Below, piece by piece: positions 34,188-43,500 of a stretch of 64,000 nucleotides of DNA. The notes under the pieces were generated by a model. The model worked only from the letters and a program-made list of their open reading frames with translations. It ran no database searches and was not told the origin of the DNA. Numbering within the stretch: the stretch's first letter is position 1; the number at the start of each line of letters is the position of its first letter. The translations under genes were made by a program, and so were the position numbers. The stretch comes from Nocardioides sp. dk884 (GTDB taxonomy: Bacteria > Actinomycetota > Actinomycetes > Propionibacteriales > Nocardioidaceae), in contig NZ_CP045649.1 in NCBI RefSeq assembly GCF_009557055.1, positions 3,013,501 to 3,077,500 on the forward strand. Direction: 5' to 3'.

Positions 34188-34505
34188 CTAGGCGGCGGAC
34201 TCGTTCTTGCGGGGGCGACCGCGGGGGCGCTTGCGGGGGATCACTACTCCGTGCAGGAACAGCTCTCCGCCCCAGACACCCCAGGGCTCGCGGCGGTCGA
34301 GGGCTCCGTCGAGGCAGGTCGCCCGCACGGGGCACTCCTGGCAGAGCGCCTTGGCGGACTCCACGTCGCTGGGCGACTCGGCGAACCAGAGCTCGGGGTT
34401 GCGGACCCGGCACGGCAGGCTCTCCTCGTCGACCCGGCTCGCCTGGTCGTGGAGCAGGCCGAGGGTCGGCGCGCCGGCGGGGCGGTCGAGGACGCTGATC
34501 GTCAT
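34188..34505 (-). CDS. whiB7: Transcriptional regulator WhiB7 (4Fe-4S, AT-hook)
   Basis: A 105-residue WhiB protein. The four cluster Cys are at 32, 55, 58 and 64 (LPC, LCQECPVRATC), followed by the G(I/V)WGG turn (GVWGGEL, residues 76-82). The C-terminal AT-hook RKRPRGRPRK (91-100) is the mark of WhiB7. WhiB7 binds SigA and AT-rich DNA beside the -35 element and activates intrinsic antibiotic-resistance genes. A strong GAAGGAGGTGA ribosome-binding site precedes ATG 34505. An attenuator and an upstream ORF lie in its leader. Confidence 0.95.
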   Translation of the reverse strand: MTISVLDRPAGAPTLGLLHDQASRVDEESLPCRVRNPELWFAESPSDVESAKALCQECPVRATCLDGALDRREPWGVWGGELFLHGVVIPRKRPRGRPRKNESAA

Positions 34506-34572
34506 GTTTCACCTCCTTCGTTGTGTGATCGCGGATGCAGGTGGAGCTGGTGGTGGCCTTCTCGCGACAACG

Positions 34573-34607
34573 AAAAAGCCGCGGATCCCGGTGTGGGGAT
34601 CCGCGGC
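34573..34607 (-). terminator. Rho-independent attenuator in the whiB7 leader
   Basis: A perfect 12-bp stem (34578-34589 with 34596-34607, GGTGTG loop) followed on the minus strand by TTTTT. It lies between the upstream ORF and whiB7. Terminating here would prevent whiB7 expression, so it looks like the known whiB7 attenuation control. Confidence 0.85.
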
Positions 34608-34631
34608 CTGGAGGTGCCGGTTGCTGATGTC

Positions 34632-34889
34632 TCAGCAGCTCGGTGGTCTCCAGGCACTGGTCCCCGGGAAGTAGCCATCGATGCGACGGTTCGTGTGTCC
34701 CCACACGTGACCCGTGGCCTCGACGCCGCCCTTGATGGCGGCAATGGCGGAACGCTCACGCACGGCAGCGGACACAGTGGTCCCCTGGGCAGCGGACACG
34801 ACGCCGGGCGCACGGAAGTCCTGGGCGCATGCGGACGTGGCGTAGCCGGACGGGAGCTGAGCCGTCATCGCGAGCTTGGTGCTGTCCAT
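34632..34889 (-). CDS. Upstream ORF in the whiB7 leader (85 codons)
   Basis: An 85-residue ORF starting at ATG 34889 with a strong ribosome-binding site (AAGGAGGTGG). It ends 24 bases before the attenuator stem. The product (MDSTKLAMTAQLPSGYATSA start, WRPPSC end) has no recognised domain. In other actinobacteria a translated ORF in this position couples translation stress to read-through of the attenuator. The same role is inferred here, though the length is greater than that of short leader peptides. Confidence 0.65.
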   Translation of the reverse strand: MDSTKLAMTAQLPSGYATSACAQDFRAPGVVSAAQGTTVSAAVRERSAIAAIKGGVEATGHVWGHTNRRIDGYFPGTSAWRPPSC

Positions 34890-34963
34890 CTGGGGCCACC
34901 TCCTTCAAGGCATCGGGCGCCGACCGGGTCAGGGCCGTGGGTGCGCGTCAGTAATGAGGCGAA

Positions 34964-34991
34964 GTTATCGCGCGCCTCGTGTCATGGGCAA
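34964..34991 (-). promoter_or_regulatory. Predicted whiB7 promoter with AT-rich WhiB7-type element
   Basis: On the minus strand TTGCCC (34991-34986) is followed after 16 bases by GATAAC (34969-34964). The bases just upstream of the -35 element (35003-34992, TCATTAAATCGT) form an AT-rich patch in otherwise GC-rich DNA. This matches the known layout of WhiB7-activated promoters, so autoregulation is likely. Confidence 0.6.
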
Positions 34992-35009
34992 ACGATTTAA
35001 TGACTATTT

Positions 35010-35051
35010 CCCAGAAAAAGTTCCCGGGTCACCCGAGATGGGTGACCCGGG
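35010..35051 (-). terminator. Rho-independent terminator of uvrD2
   Basis: A 12-bp stem (35023-35034 with 35040-35051, GAGAT loop). On the minus strand it is followed by AACTTTTTCT. It lies 10 bp after the uvrD2 stop and separates that gene from the whiB7 promoter. Confidence 0.85.
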
Positions 35052-35060
35052 GTCCTCGGA

Positions 35061-37091
35061 TCACTCGACGAGCGCGAGCACGTCCTCGCCGAAGCGGTCC
35101 AGCTTGGACTGTCCGATGCCGCCGATCTTGAGCAGCGCCTGCGGAGTGCGCGGCTTCTGCTCCGCGATCAGCTGGAGGGTGGCGTCGGTGAAGATGACGA
35201 ACGCCGGCACGCTCTCCTCTGCGGCGCGGTCCTTGCGCCACTCGCGCAGCCGCTCGAACAGCGCCTCGTCGTAGGAGGCCGGGCAGTCCTCGCACCGGCC
35301 GCGCTTCTTCTCCAGCCCGGTCATCAGCGGCTTGCCGCACTCGCGGCAGCTGGCGACCTTGCTGCGCCGCAGCCGCGGCTCCGGCGCGCGGGCGCTGTCG
35401 GGCAGCAGCGGGTCGAGGAATCGCGAGGGCTTGCGGCTGCCGCGTCCACCGGGGTTGCGCGCCTGGGCCCAGGACAGCGCGAGGTCGAGGCGCGCACGCG
35501 TCATGCCGACGTAGAGCAGGCGCCGCTCCTCCTCGATCTCGGCGGGCGACTCGGCGTAGGTGATCGGCATGGTGCCGTCCTGCAGGCCGCACAGGAAGAC
35601 CGAGTCCCACTCCAGACCCTTGGCGGCGTGGAAGGTCGCGAGCGTGACGCCGGCCGCGACGGGGGCGTGTTGCTCGGCGGCGCGCCGGTCGAGGTCGTCG
35701 ACGAAGGCGTCGAGCCCGCCGCCGGCTGCGGCGAACTCGGCGGCCTGGTCGACGAGCGCCTGCCAGGACTCCCAGCGGTCCCGGGTCTGGCCGCGGGTGG
35801 TCGGGGCCTCGGGGGTCCACCCCATGCCCGCGAGGATCGCGCGCACCGTCTCGGCCGGCTCGCTGCCCTCCCCGGACCGGGCCGCGCCGCGGATGCGCGT
35901 GACGGCCTCGCGGATCTCGGGCCGGTCGAAGAAGCGGGCCGCGCCGCGCACGACGTACGGGATGGCGCGGGCGGCCAGCGCCTCTTCGAAGGTCTCGGAC
36001 TGGGCGTTGATGCGGAACAGGATCGCGACCTCACCGAGCGGGCGTCCGGCGTCGCGCAGCCGCAGCACCTGCGCCGCGACCGCCTCGGCCTCGGCGACCT
36101 CGTCGGAGTGCTGGGTGTAGGTGACGGCCGGACCGGCGGGGCGCTGGGAGCGCAGCTGGACGCCCTCGCTCCCGGAGCCGGCGAGCAGCGTGTTGGCCGC
36201 CCCCACGATCTCCGGGGTCGAGCGGTAGTTGCGCACCAGCTCGATGGAGGTGGTGCCGGTGTGCTTGCGGGGGAACTCGCGCAGGTAGTCGGCGTTGGCG
36301 CCGGCGAAGCTGTAGACGGTCTGGGCCGGGTCGCCGACCACGCAGATCTCGTTGCGCCCGCCCAGCCACAGGTCGAGCAGGGCCGACTGGAGCGGTGAGA
36401 CGTCTTGGAACTCATCGACCACGAACCACTTGTACTGCTGGCGCACCTGGGCCGCGACGCGCTCGTCCTCGGCGAGCAGGCCGGCGGTCAGGAGCAGGAC
36501 GTCCTCCATGTCCATGCGCCCCTGCCCGCGCTTGACCTCCTCGTAGCTGCCGAACACCCGCCCGACGGTCTCGGGGTCCTGCCCGGTCACCGTGCGGCCG
36601 CGCTGGAGCGCCACCTTGGCGTAGTCGTCGGGGTGCACGTTGCTGACCTTGGCCCACTCGATCTCCGAGGCGAGGTCGCGCAGCAGCGCCTGGTCGGTCT
36701 GGATGCGCTGGCGGCGCGCCGCGCCGGCGAGCAGGCCCATCTTGGACTCGATGAGCGTGGGCAGCTCGGTGCCGTAGGCGCGCGGCCAGAAGTAGCGCAG
36801 CTGGCGCAGCGCGGCGGAGTGGAAGGTGCGGGCCTGGACCGGGCCCGCGCCCAGGGTGCGCAGCCGCTGGCGCATCTCGCCGGCGGCGCGGGTGGTGAAG
36901 GTGACCGCGAGGACCTCCGAGGGGGCGTAGACCCCGGTGGCCACGCCGTAGGCGATGCGGTGCGTGATCGCCCGCGTCTTGCCGGTGCCGGCACCAGCGA
37001 GCACCCGCACGGGGCCGCGCAGGGCCTCCGCGACCCGCCGCTGCTCCGGGTCGAGGGCGGCGAGCAACTGGTCGGGGTCCACAGCGGACAT
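35061..37091 (-). CDS. uvrD2: ATP-dependent DNA helicase UvrD2 (HRDC-containing)
   Basis: A 676-residue SF1 helicase. Walker A is VLAGAGTGKTRAITHRI, the DExx box is FVVDEFQDVSPLQSALL, GDPAQTVYSF is motif III, and later motifs are TFHAAKGLEWDSVFLCG and EERRLLYVGMTRARLDLAL. After these comes a tetracysteine motif (SCRECGKPLMTGLEK, CEDC) and a C-terminal HRDC domain. This layout is that of mycobacterial UvrD2, an essential unwinding enzyme there. ATG 37091 is used; ATG 37103 is possible. It is divergent from mycoredoxin. Confidence 0.94.
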   Translation of the reverse strand: MSAVDPDQLLAALDPEQRRVAEALRGPVRVLAGAGTGKTRAITHRIAYGVATGVYAPSEVLAVTFTTRAAGEMRQRLRTLGAGPVQARTFHSAALRQLRYFWPRAYGTELPTLIESKMGLLAGAARRQRIQTDQALLRDLASEIEWAKVSNVHPDDYAKVALQRGRTVTGQDPETVGRVFGSYEEVKRGQGRMDMEDVLLLTAGLLAEDERVAAQVRQQYKWFVVDEFQDVSPLQSALLDLWLGGRNEICVVGDPAQTVYSFAGANADYLREFPRKHTGTTSIELVRNYRSTPEIVGAANTLLAGSGSEGVQLRSQRPAGPAVTYTQHSDEVAEAEAVAAQVLRLRDAGRPLGEVAILFRINAQSETFEEALAARAIPYVVRGAARFFDRPEIREAVTRIRGAARSGEGSEPAETVRAILAGMGWTPEAPTTRGQTRDRWESWQALVDQAAEFAAAGGGLDAFVDDLDRRAAEQHAPVAAGVTLATFHAAKGLEWDSVFLCGLQDGTMPITYAESPAEIEEERRLLYVGMTRARLDLALSWAQARNPGGRGSRKPSRFLDPLLPDSARAPEPRLRRSKVASCRECGKPLMTGLEKKRGRCEDCPASYDEALFERLREWRKDRAAEESVPAFVIFTDATLQLIAEQKPRTPQALLKIGGIGQSKLDRFGEDVLALVE

Positions 37092-37170
37092 CGGGGGGAG
37101 CATCTCCTGGATCGGGGTGGTTGGATCGAGCTGTATCTCGAACCCTAGACGTCGGAGGCGACAGTCCCAG

Positions 37171-37416
37171 ATGAGCTCCTTCACGATGTACACGACCCCC
37201 TGGTGCGGCTATTGCCACCGGCTCAAGAGCCAGCTCGACCGTGAGGGCATCAGCTATGACGTGGTGGACATCGAGCAGGTCCCCGACGCCGCGCTGATCG
37301 TCGAGCAGGCCAACGGCGGCAACCAGACCGTGCCGACGCTCGTCTACAGCGACGGCACCGCCCAGACCAACCCCTCGCTGGCGCAGGTCAAGGAGAAGAT
37401 CGCCTCGCTCGGCTGA
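37171..37416 (+). CDS. mrx1: Mycoredoxin-1 (glutaredoxin-like)
   Basis: An 81-residue thioredoxin-fold protein with the active site MYTTPWCGYCHRLKSQL (Cys12 and Cys15) and the cis-Pro loop TVPTLVYSDG. It reduces mycothiol mixed disulphides, pairing with the SigR/RsrA stress system. CGGAGG precedes ATG 37171. A weak GGAGC-N18-GTT element (37097-37122) may be a degenerate SigR promoter. Confidence 0.93.
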   Translation: MSSFTMYTTPWCGYCHRLKSQLDREGISYDVVDIEQVPDAALIVEQANGGNQTVPTLVYSDGTAQTNPSLAQVKEKIASLG

Positions 37417-37437
37417 GCCCGCCGGCCCGGCCGCCGC

Positions 37438-38358
37438 TCACCAGTGGCCGGGCAGCGGCTCGCCGTACCAGTGCTCGATGAGGGACCGGCTGATCGAGAC
37501 CCCGCCGGGGAGCACGAGGCTGCCGTCGGCGGCGCCCGCCCGCATCTGCTCGCGGGTGAACCAGTGCGCCTCCTCGATCTCCTCGAGATCCACGGTGATG
37601 CCGGTGGTCTCGGCGCGCGCCACGAAGCCGACCATCAGGCTCGCGGGGAACGGCCACGGCTGGCTGCCGAAGTAGGTCACCTCACCGATCCGCACGCCCG
37701 CCTCCTCGGCCACCTCGCGGCGTACGGCGTCCTCGAGGGTCTCGCCCGGCTCGCAGAAGCCGGCCAGCGTGGAGTAGCGCCCGGCGGGCCACACCGCTTG
37801 GCGCCCGAGCAGGCAGCGCTCCTCGGGGCTGCCGGGCTCGCCGTCGGTGACCAGCATGATGACGGCCGGGTCGGTACGCGGGAACTGCGAGCGGCCACAG
37901 TCGTCGCAGACCAGCTCGTGGCCGGACTTGCGCGGGCTGAGCGATCCGCCGCAGCGCGGGCAGAAGCGGGTGACGAACAGCCACTCCGCCAGGCCGAGCG
38001 CGTGGAAGACCAGCGGGACGCCGGTCATCGCGTCGTCGGCGAGGTGCGGCAGCAGGCCGCGCAGCGGCACCCAGCCCTCCTCCTCGCTGGATCGCTCCGC
38101 GTCGACGACGACCGCGAACCAGGCGCGCCCGTCCTGCTCGCCCAGCAGCACCCGCAGCCCGTCGGGGGCCTGCGCGGTGGGCACCCAGCCGACGTCGCCG
38201 CCCTGCGGCCGGATGCGGGTGCCGGACACGACGAGCGCGCGGGACTCCGGATCGTTCCAGCGCTGCTCGAGCCAGGCCTCGTCGCCGCGGTGGACACCGG
38301 CGCGGTCGTGGGGGTGGGCGCTGAGCTTCTCGTGGGGGCGTTCGTGGGGCTGCGGCAC
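37438..38358 (-). CDS. nudC: NAD(+) diphosphatase NudC
   Basis: A 306-residue NudC-type NUDIX enzyme. The zinc-binding region is FCPRCGGSLSPRKSGHELVC, then CG. The Nudix box is GFCEPGETLEDAVRREVAEEAGV (37687-37755). After the box comes the SQPWPFP motif that gives NADH specificity, followed by SLMVGFVARAE. It removes NAD caps from RNA or hydrolyses NADH. It is convergent with mrx1 and, as in mycobacteria, sits next to uvrD2. Confidence 0.95.
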   Translation of the reverse strand: MPQPHERPHEKLSAHPHDRAGVHRGDEAWLEQRWNDPESRALVVSGTRIRPQGGDVGWVPTAQAPDGLRVLLGEQDGRAWFAVVVDAERSSEEEGWVPLRGLLPHLADDAMTGVPLVFHALGLAEWLFVTRFCPRCGGSLSPRKSGHELVCDDCGRSQFPRTDPAVIMLVTDGEPGSPEERCLLGRQAVWPAGRYSTLAGFCEPGETLEDAVRREVAEEAGVRIGEVTYFGSQPWPFPASLMVGFVARAETTGITVDLEEIEEAHWFTREQMRAGAADGSLVLPGGVSISRSLIEHWYGEPLPGHW

Positions 38359-38417
38359 GCGACGAGGCTAGCCCGCATCCCTGGGCACGCCGCCCGAAAG
38401 CGACCTACGCTGCCCCG

Positions 38418-39131
38418 GTGAGCACCCACATCGGCGCCGCCCCCGGTGACATCGCCCCGCTCGTCCTGCTGCCCGGGGATCCGCTGCGAGCCCGCTGGAT
38501 CGCGGAGACGTTCCTCGAGGACGCCCGCTGCTACAGCGAGGTGCGCGGCATGTACGGCTACACCGGGGCCTGGCAGGGCCGGCCGGTGTCGGTGCAGGGC
38601 TCAGGGATGGGCCAGCCGTCGATGGCGATCTACGTCCACGAGCTGTTCACCGAGTACGACGTGCGCACGGTCATCCGCGTGGGTTCCTGCGGCGCGCTCA
38701 GCGAGCGGCTGGCCGTGCGCGACCTGGTCCTCGCCTCGGGAGCGTGCACGGACTCCTCGATGAACCGGATCCGCTTCGACGGCTGGGACTACGCCCCGGT
38801 CGCCGACTTCGACCTGCTGCGGGCGGCCCGCGACGCCGCGGCGCAGCACGCCGAGGGTGCGGGGGTGCACGTCGGGCTGGTCCTCAGCAGCGACTCCTTC
38901 TACCACCCGCGCCCCGATGTGACGGCCCGGATGGCCGAGCACGGCGTGCTCGCGGTGGAGATGGAGACCAGCGCGCTCTACACCCTCGCCGCCCGGCACG
39001 GCCGGCGCGCGCTGGCGGTGTGCACGGTCTCCGACCACATCGTCACCGGTGAGGAGACCACCGCGCAGGAGCGCGAGCAGACCTTCGGCGCGATGGTGCG
39101 CATCGCGCTCGCGGCCGGGCTCGCGGGCTGA
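38418..39131 (+). CDS. deoD: Purine-nucleoside phosphorylase (DeoD type)
   Basis: A 237-residue trimeric-type nucleoside phosphorylase. It has APLVLLPGDPLRARWIAETF, SGMGQPSMAIYVHEL, VIRVGSCGAL, EMETSALYTLAARHGRRALA and TVSDHIVTGEE, matching DeoD. It cleaves purine nucleosides with phosphate to release the base. GTG 38418 is the start. It is divergent from nudC and was not noted as part of the mycobacterial block. Confidence 0.93.
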   Translation: MSTHIGAAPGDIAPLVLLPGDPLRARWIAETFLEDARCYSEVRGMYGYTGAWQGRPVSVQGSGMGQPSMAIYVHELFTEYDVRTVIRVGSCGALSERLAVRDLVLASGACTDSSMNRIRFDGWDYAPVADFDLLRAARDAAAQHAEGAGVHVGLVLSSDSFYHPRPDVTARMAEHGVLAVEMETSALYTLAARHGRRALAVCTVSDHIVTGEETTAQEREQTFGAMVRIALAAGLAG

Positions 39132-39178
39132 GCCTCGCGGGGCGCCGAGGGAGGAGGGCTGGGAGCGCGGCGGGCGGC

Positions 39179-39367
39179 TCAGCTGTCGGCGAAGGCCCGC
39201 TTGGCGAGCACGAAGGCGCCGGCGCCGAAGAAGCCGAGCAGCGCGAACCCGAGCGCCTGGCCACCCTCGTCGCCGCTGAAGGCCCACAGGGCGCCCCAGC
39301 CGGCGGGCAGCAGGCAGATGAGGGCGAGCACGAGGTGGAAGGCACTGACACGACGCGGGGAGCTCAC
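39179..39367 (-). CDS. Two-helix small membrane protein
   Basis: A 62-residue protein with two transmembrane segments, about residues 10-28 (HLVLALICLLPAGWGALWAF) and 36-54 (GQALGFALLGFFGAGAFVLA). No conserved motif was recognised. GTG 39367 is the start. It lies between the deoD and monooxygenase genes, on the opposite strand to both. Confidence 0.6.
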   Translation of the reverse strand: MSSPRRVSAFHLVLALICLLPAGWGALWAFSGDEGGQALGFALLGFFGAGAFVLAKRAFADS

Positions 39368-39428
39368 CCGTCGAGGATGCCACTCCCGGGCCGGGAAGCC
39401 CGAGCCGGGTCCGCGGCGTTGGGGCCAC

Positions 39429-40511
39429 ATGGAGACGACGCGCACGGTGTGGGACGCGCTGGTGATCGGCGCCGGGCAGGCCGGGCTGTCCACGTCGTAC
39501 CACCTGACGCGGCGCGGGGTCGCCCATCTGGTGCTCGACGCCGACGCCGCACCGGGCGGGGCCTGGCAGCACCGCTGGGACTCCCTCACCATGCGTGACG
39601 TGCACGGCGTGGCCGCGCTCCCCGATGCCGCTCCGCTGCCGGTCTCCGAGGAGCGGGCGAACCTCGCGGTGCCGGCGTACTTCGCCGACTACGAGAGGGC
39701 ACACCGGCTCCCGGTCGTGCGCCCGGTGCAGGTGCGGCGGGTGCGGGCGCTCGACGACGACCCGGGATCGCTGCTCGAGGTCGAGGCACCCCAGAGCACC
39801 TGGCGCACCCGCACCGTGGTGAGTGCGACCGGCACCTGGACGCGCCCGTTCGTGCCGACCTACCCCGGGGCGGCGACGTTCCTCGGTGAGCAGCTGCACA
39901 CCCACGACTACCGCGGGGCCGAGGCCTTCCGGGGCCGCACGGTGCTCGTCGTCGGTGGCGGGGCCTCCGCGATCCAGCTGCTCGGCGAGCTCGCGCCGCT
40001 GACACGCACGATCTGGGTGACGCGGCGCCCGCCGGTGTGGCGCAGCGACGACTTCAACCCGGAACGGGGCCGCGAGGCGGTGGCCCTGGTGGCCGACCGG
40101 GTGCGCCGCGGCCTGCCACCACGAAGCGTGGTCAGCGTGACCGGGCTGGCGCTGCGGCCCCAGGAGCGCGAGGCGGAGCGGCTGGGCGCCTACCGCCGGC
40201 GCGAGATGTTCGCCCGGATCGAGCCCGACGGCGTGCGATGGGCCGACGGGTCGTTCGCGGCGGTCGACGTGATCTTGTGGGCCACCGGGTTCCGCCCGGT
40301 CCTCTCCCACCTCGCGCCGCTGCACCTGCGCAGCGAGCACGGTGGCATCCAGCTCGACGAGGCCGGGACCACCGCGGTGCGCGACCCGCGGGTCCAGCTG
40401 GTCGGCTACGGCCCCTCGGCCAGCACGATCGGCGCGAACCGGGCCGGACGCGCGGCGGCCCTCGGGGTGCAGCGGTGGCTGTCCGCGCACCCGACGCCGG
40501 TCAGGGCCTGA
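39429..40511 (+). CDS. FAD-dependent monooxygenase / oxidoreductase (FMO-like)
   Basis: A 360-residue flavoprotein. The FAD motif is DALVIGAGQAGLSTSYHL. The NADPH motif is TVLVVGGGASAIQLLGEL, and VILWATGFRPVL is the conserved ATG segment. The class is flavin-containing monooxygenases and related K-channel-associated oxidoreductases. The substrate is unknown. ATG 39429 is used. Its end overlaps the convergent adnB stop by 11 bp. Confidence 0.88.
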   Translation: METTRTVWDALVIGAGQAGLSTSYHLTRRGVAHLVLDADAAPGGAWQHRWDSLTMRDVHGVAALPDAAPLPVSEERANLAVPAYFADYERAHRLPVVRPVQVRRVRALDDDPGSLLEVEAPQSTWRTRTVVSATGTWTRPFVPTYPGAATFLGEQLHTHDYRGAEAFRGRTVLVVGGGASAIQLLGELAPLTRTIWVTRRPPVWRSDDFNPERGREAVALVADRVRRGLPPRSVVSVTGLALRPQEREAERLGAYRRREMFARIEPDGVRWADGSFAAVDVILWATGFRPVLSHLAPLHLRSEHGGIQLDEAGTTAVRDPRVQLVGYGPSASTIGANRAGRAAALGVQRWLSAHPTPVRA

Positions 40512-43500
40512 ACAGCTCCTCGAGCTCCACGCGCCCCGGCAGGTGCCCGGGCTCGACCAGCTCGCCGGTGCGGACGTAGAAGAACGCGGCCCGCACCCGC
40601 TCGAGGGGTACGCCGTGCAGCTCGGCGTAGGCGAGGCGGTAGATCGCCAGCTGGAGCGGCTCGGCGTCCTGGTGGCGGCTGGTCTTCCAGTCCACCAGCA
40701 GGTAGCCGGGGGCGCCGTCGGGGGCGGTCTCGGTGTAGACGGCGTCGATGCGTCCGCGCACCACCTGCCCGTCGAGCACCAGCGCGAACGGTGCCTCGAC
40801 CTGGTGGGGCACCCGGGTGCCGAACGGGCCGTGCTCGAAGCGGGTGATGAGCTCCTTGAGGTCGGTGTCGTCGTCGATGCCGGCGTCGGCGCGTCCGGGG
40901 AGGTCGTCGTAGTCGAAGAGGTCCTGCTGGCCGAAGCGTGCCTCGACCCAGGCGTGGAAGCGGGTGCCGAAGCGGGCGGCCGCCGAGGGCCGGCGCGGCA
41001 TCGGCCGGGCCAGGTCGCGGGCGAACTCCGCCGGCTCGTCGCGCAGCCGCGCGGCGGCGGTCGCTGACAGGCTGGAGGGCAGCTCCACCTCGATCTCGGT
41101 GGCCCGGTCGCGTCGGGCCTCGGTGAGCAGGCGCTCCAGCTCGGCGTCCCACTCCGCGACCACCGCGGCCTCGACCATGTCGAGGTCGAGGTCGGGCGCC
41201 TCGGGGTCGGCGGCGCGCAGGCGGCGGGCGGCCTCGAGTCGCAGCGCGGCCTCCATGCCGGCCTCGGTCACCGGCCACGGCCGTGAGGGGTCCACCTCGT
41301 CGTAGGGGTTCGGGTCGCCCTTGGCGGGCTTGACCAGCCAGCCCTCGACCGGCTCGCCCCACGCCTCGAGCTGCTCGCGGACCACCTCCTGGTAGGCGGA
41401 GGGGCCGAACGGGGTGGAGCGAGTGGACCAGCAGTAGGAGGAGACCGCGAGGGAGTGGGCGGCGCGGGTGAAGGCGACGTAGCCCAGCCGCAGCTCCTCC
41501 TCGGCGTCGTGGGCGCGGGTCGCCTCGCGGTAGGCGGCCAGCGCGGCCTTGTCGTAGCCGTCGAGCTGGGGCAGGTCGGCGGCGTCGCCGCGCAGGGGCG
41601 CCGGCAGGATCGAGGGCGAGGAGGTCCACAGGGTGCGCGAGCGCCCGGAGGGGAAGCGGCTCTCGCAGACCCCGACCAGGAAGACCGCGTCCCACTCCAG
41701 CCCCTTGGAGCGGTGCACGGTGAGCAGCTTGACCGAGTCGGCCTCGGTCGGGGTGGCGACGTCGAGGCCGTTGCCCTGGTCGTCCTCGGCGGTCAGGTAG
41801 GCCAGCAGCGCCGCGAGCGACACGTCGCCGTCGACGGCCTCGAAGTCGGCGACGGCCTTGACGAACAGGTCGAGGTTGTCGCGCCGGGCGGCGGCCGCGT
41901 CGCTGACCGCGGAGGCGAGCTCGATGTCGACGCCGGTGGTGTCGATGATGCGGCGTACGAGGTCGAGCAGCGGGTCGCCGACGTGGCGGCGCAGCATCCT
42001 CAGCTCGGCGGCCAGCAGCGCGAAGCGCTCACGCGCCTCCGGGCTGTAAGGGTGCTCGGCCGGGTCGCCGGGGTCGGTGAGCGCGTCGTCGAGGCACGGG
42101 ATCTCGGCGGGGTCGATGCCGTCGGTGATCGCGACGAGGTGGTCGGTGACCGTCGCCGGCTCGGCGCCGCGGACCCGGCCGCCGGCCAGCTCCTCGGCAC
42201 GCCGCGCCAGCAGCCGCAGGTCGCGGGGTCCGACGGCCCAGCGGGGTCCGCTGAGCAGGGTCAGCAGTGCGGCGTTGGCCGTGACGTCGTGCATGAGGTG
42301 CAGCACCGCGACCACCTCGGCGACCTCCGGCAGGCGCAGCAGGCCGGACAGGCCGACGATCTCCACCGGGATCCCGGCACCGGTGAGGGCATCGAAGACG
42401 TCCTCGGCGTGGGCGTTGTCGCGGGTCAGCACCCCGATGTCGGACCAGGCACCGGTGTGAGCGGCCTGCACTCCGGCGACCAGCGCGTCGAGCTCGTCGG
42501 CGTGGGTGGGGTGCACCTGCGCCGAGACGGTCCCGGGCTCCGCACCGGGCTTGGCCTCCAGCGGGTCCACCTGGTCGTACTTGTCATACAGCGGCGCGGC
42601 GAGCCGGTTGGCGACCTCGAGGATCCGCGCGTCGGAGCGGCGGTTCACCGTCAGGGGGTAGGTCGGGACCGGACCGCTGGCCGCGGGGAAGGTGTCGGCG
42701 AAGTTGAGGATGTTGGAGACCGAGGCGCCGCGCCAGCCGTAGATGGCCTGGTTGGGGTCGCCGACCGCGGTGACGGCGTGCCCGCGCCCGGCGGCGGCCG
42801 TCGGGCCGGAGAAGAGGCGCGACAGCATCGTGGCCTGGGCGACCGAGGTGTCTTGGTATTCGTCCAGGAGCACCACCTTGAACTTCGCGCGCTCCAGGGC
42901 GCCGACGTCGGGCTGCTCGCTGGCCAGCCGGGCGCCGAGCTCGATCTGGTCGGAGAAGTCCATCAGCCCGAGCTCGCGCTTGAGGCGCCGGTAGCCGGCC
43001 ACCAGGCCGAGCAGCTCGCCGCGGCGGTCGATCGCCGAGATCGCCTTCTCGATCGGCTCGCGGTAGGTGGTGCGGTCCTTGCCGGCCCGCTCCTCGGCCA
43101 GGGCCGCCTCGAAGCCGCGCCGGGCCTCGGCGTCGACGCGGCGTACGTCGTCGGGGCCCACGAGGTGCTCGCTCATCGCGCCGTCGAGGGCCAGGAGGTT
43201 CTGGATGGCGGTCTCGGGGTGGTCGGTCAGCTGGGCGACCGACCCGGTGTGGCGGTCCACGACGCGGGCACCGAGCTGGTAGCGGGCCGCGTCGGTGATC
43301 ACCCGGGTGTCGGGCTCGTGACCGATGCGCAGGCCGTGCTCGGTGAGCAGCTGGGCGGCGTAGGCGTTGTAGGTGAGCACTGTCGGCTCGAGGACCTCCT
43401 CGAGCTCCTCCCCCGGACGCGGGCGGCGGGTCTCGGGGTCCTCGAGCACCCCGGCGGTGCGCAGCGCGGCGCGGATGCGCTGGCGCAGCTCGCTGGCGGC

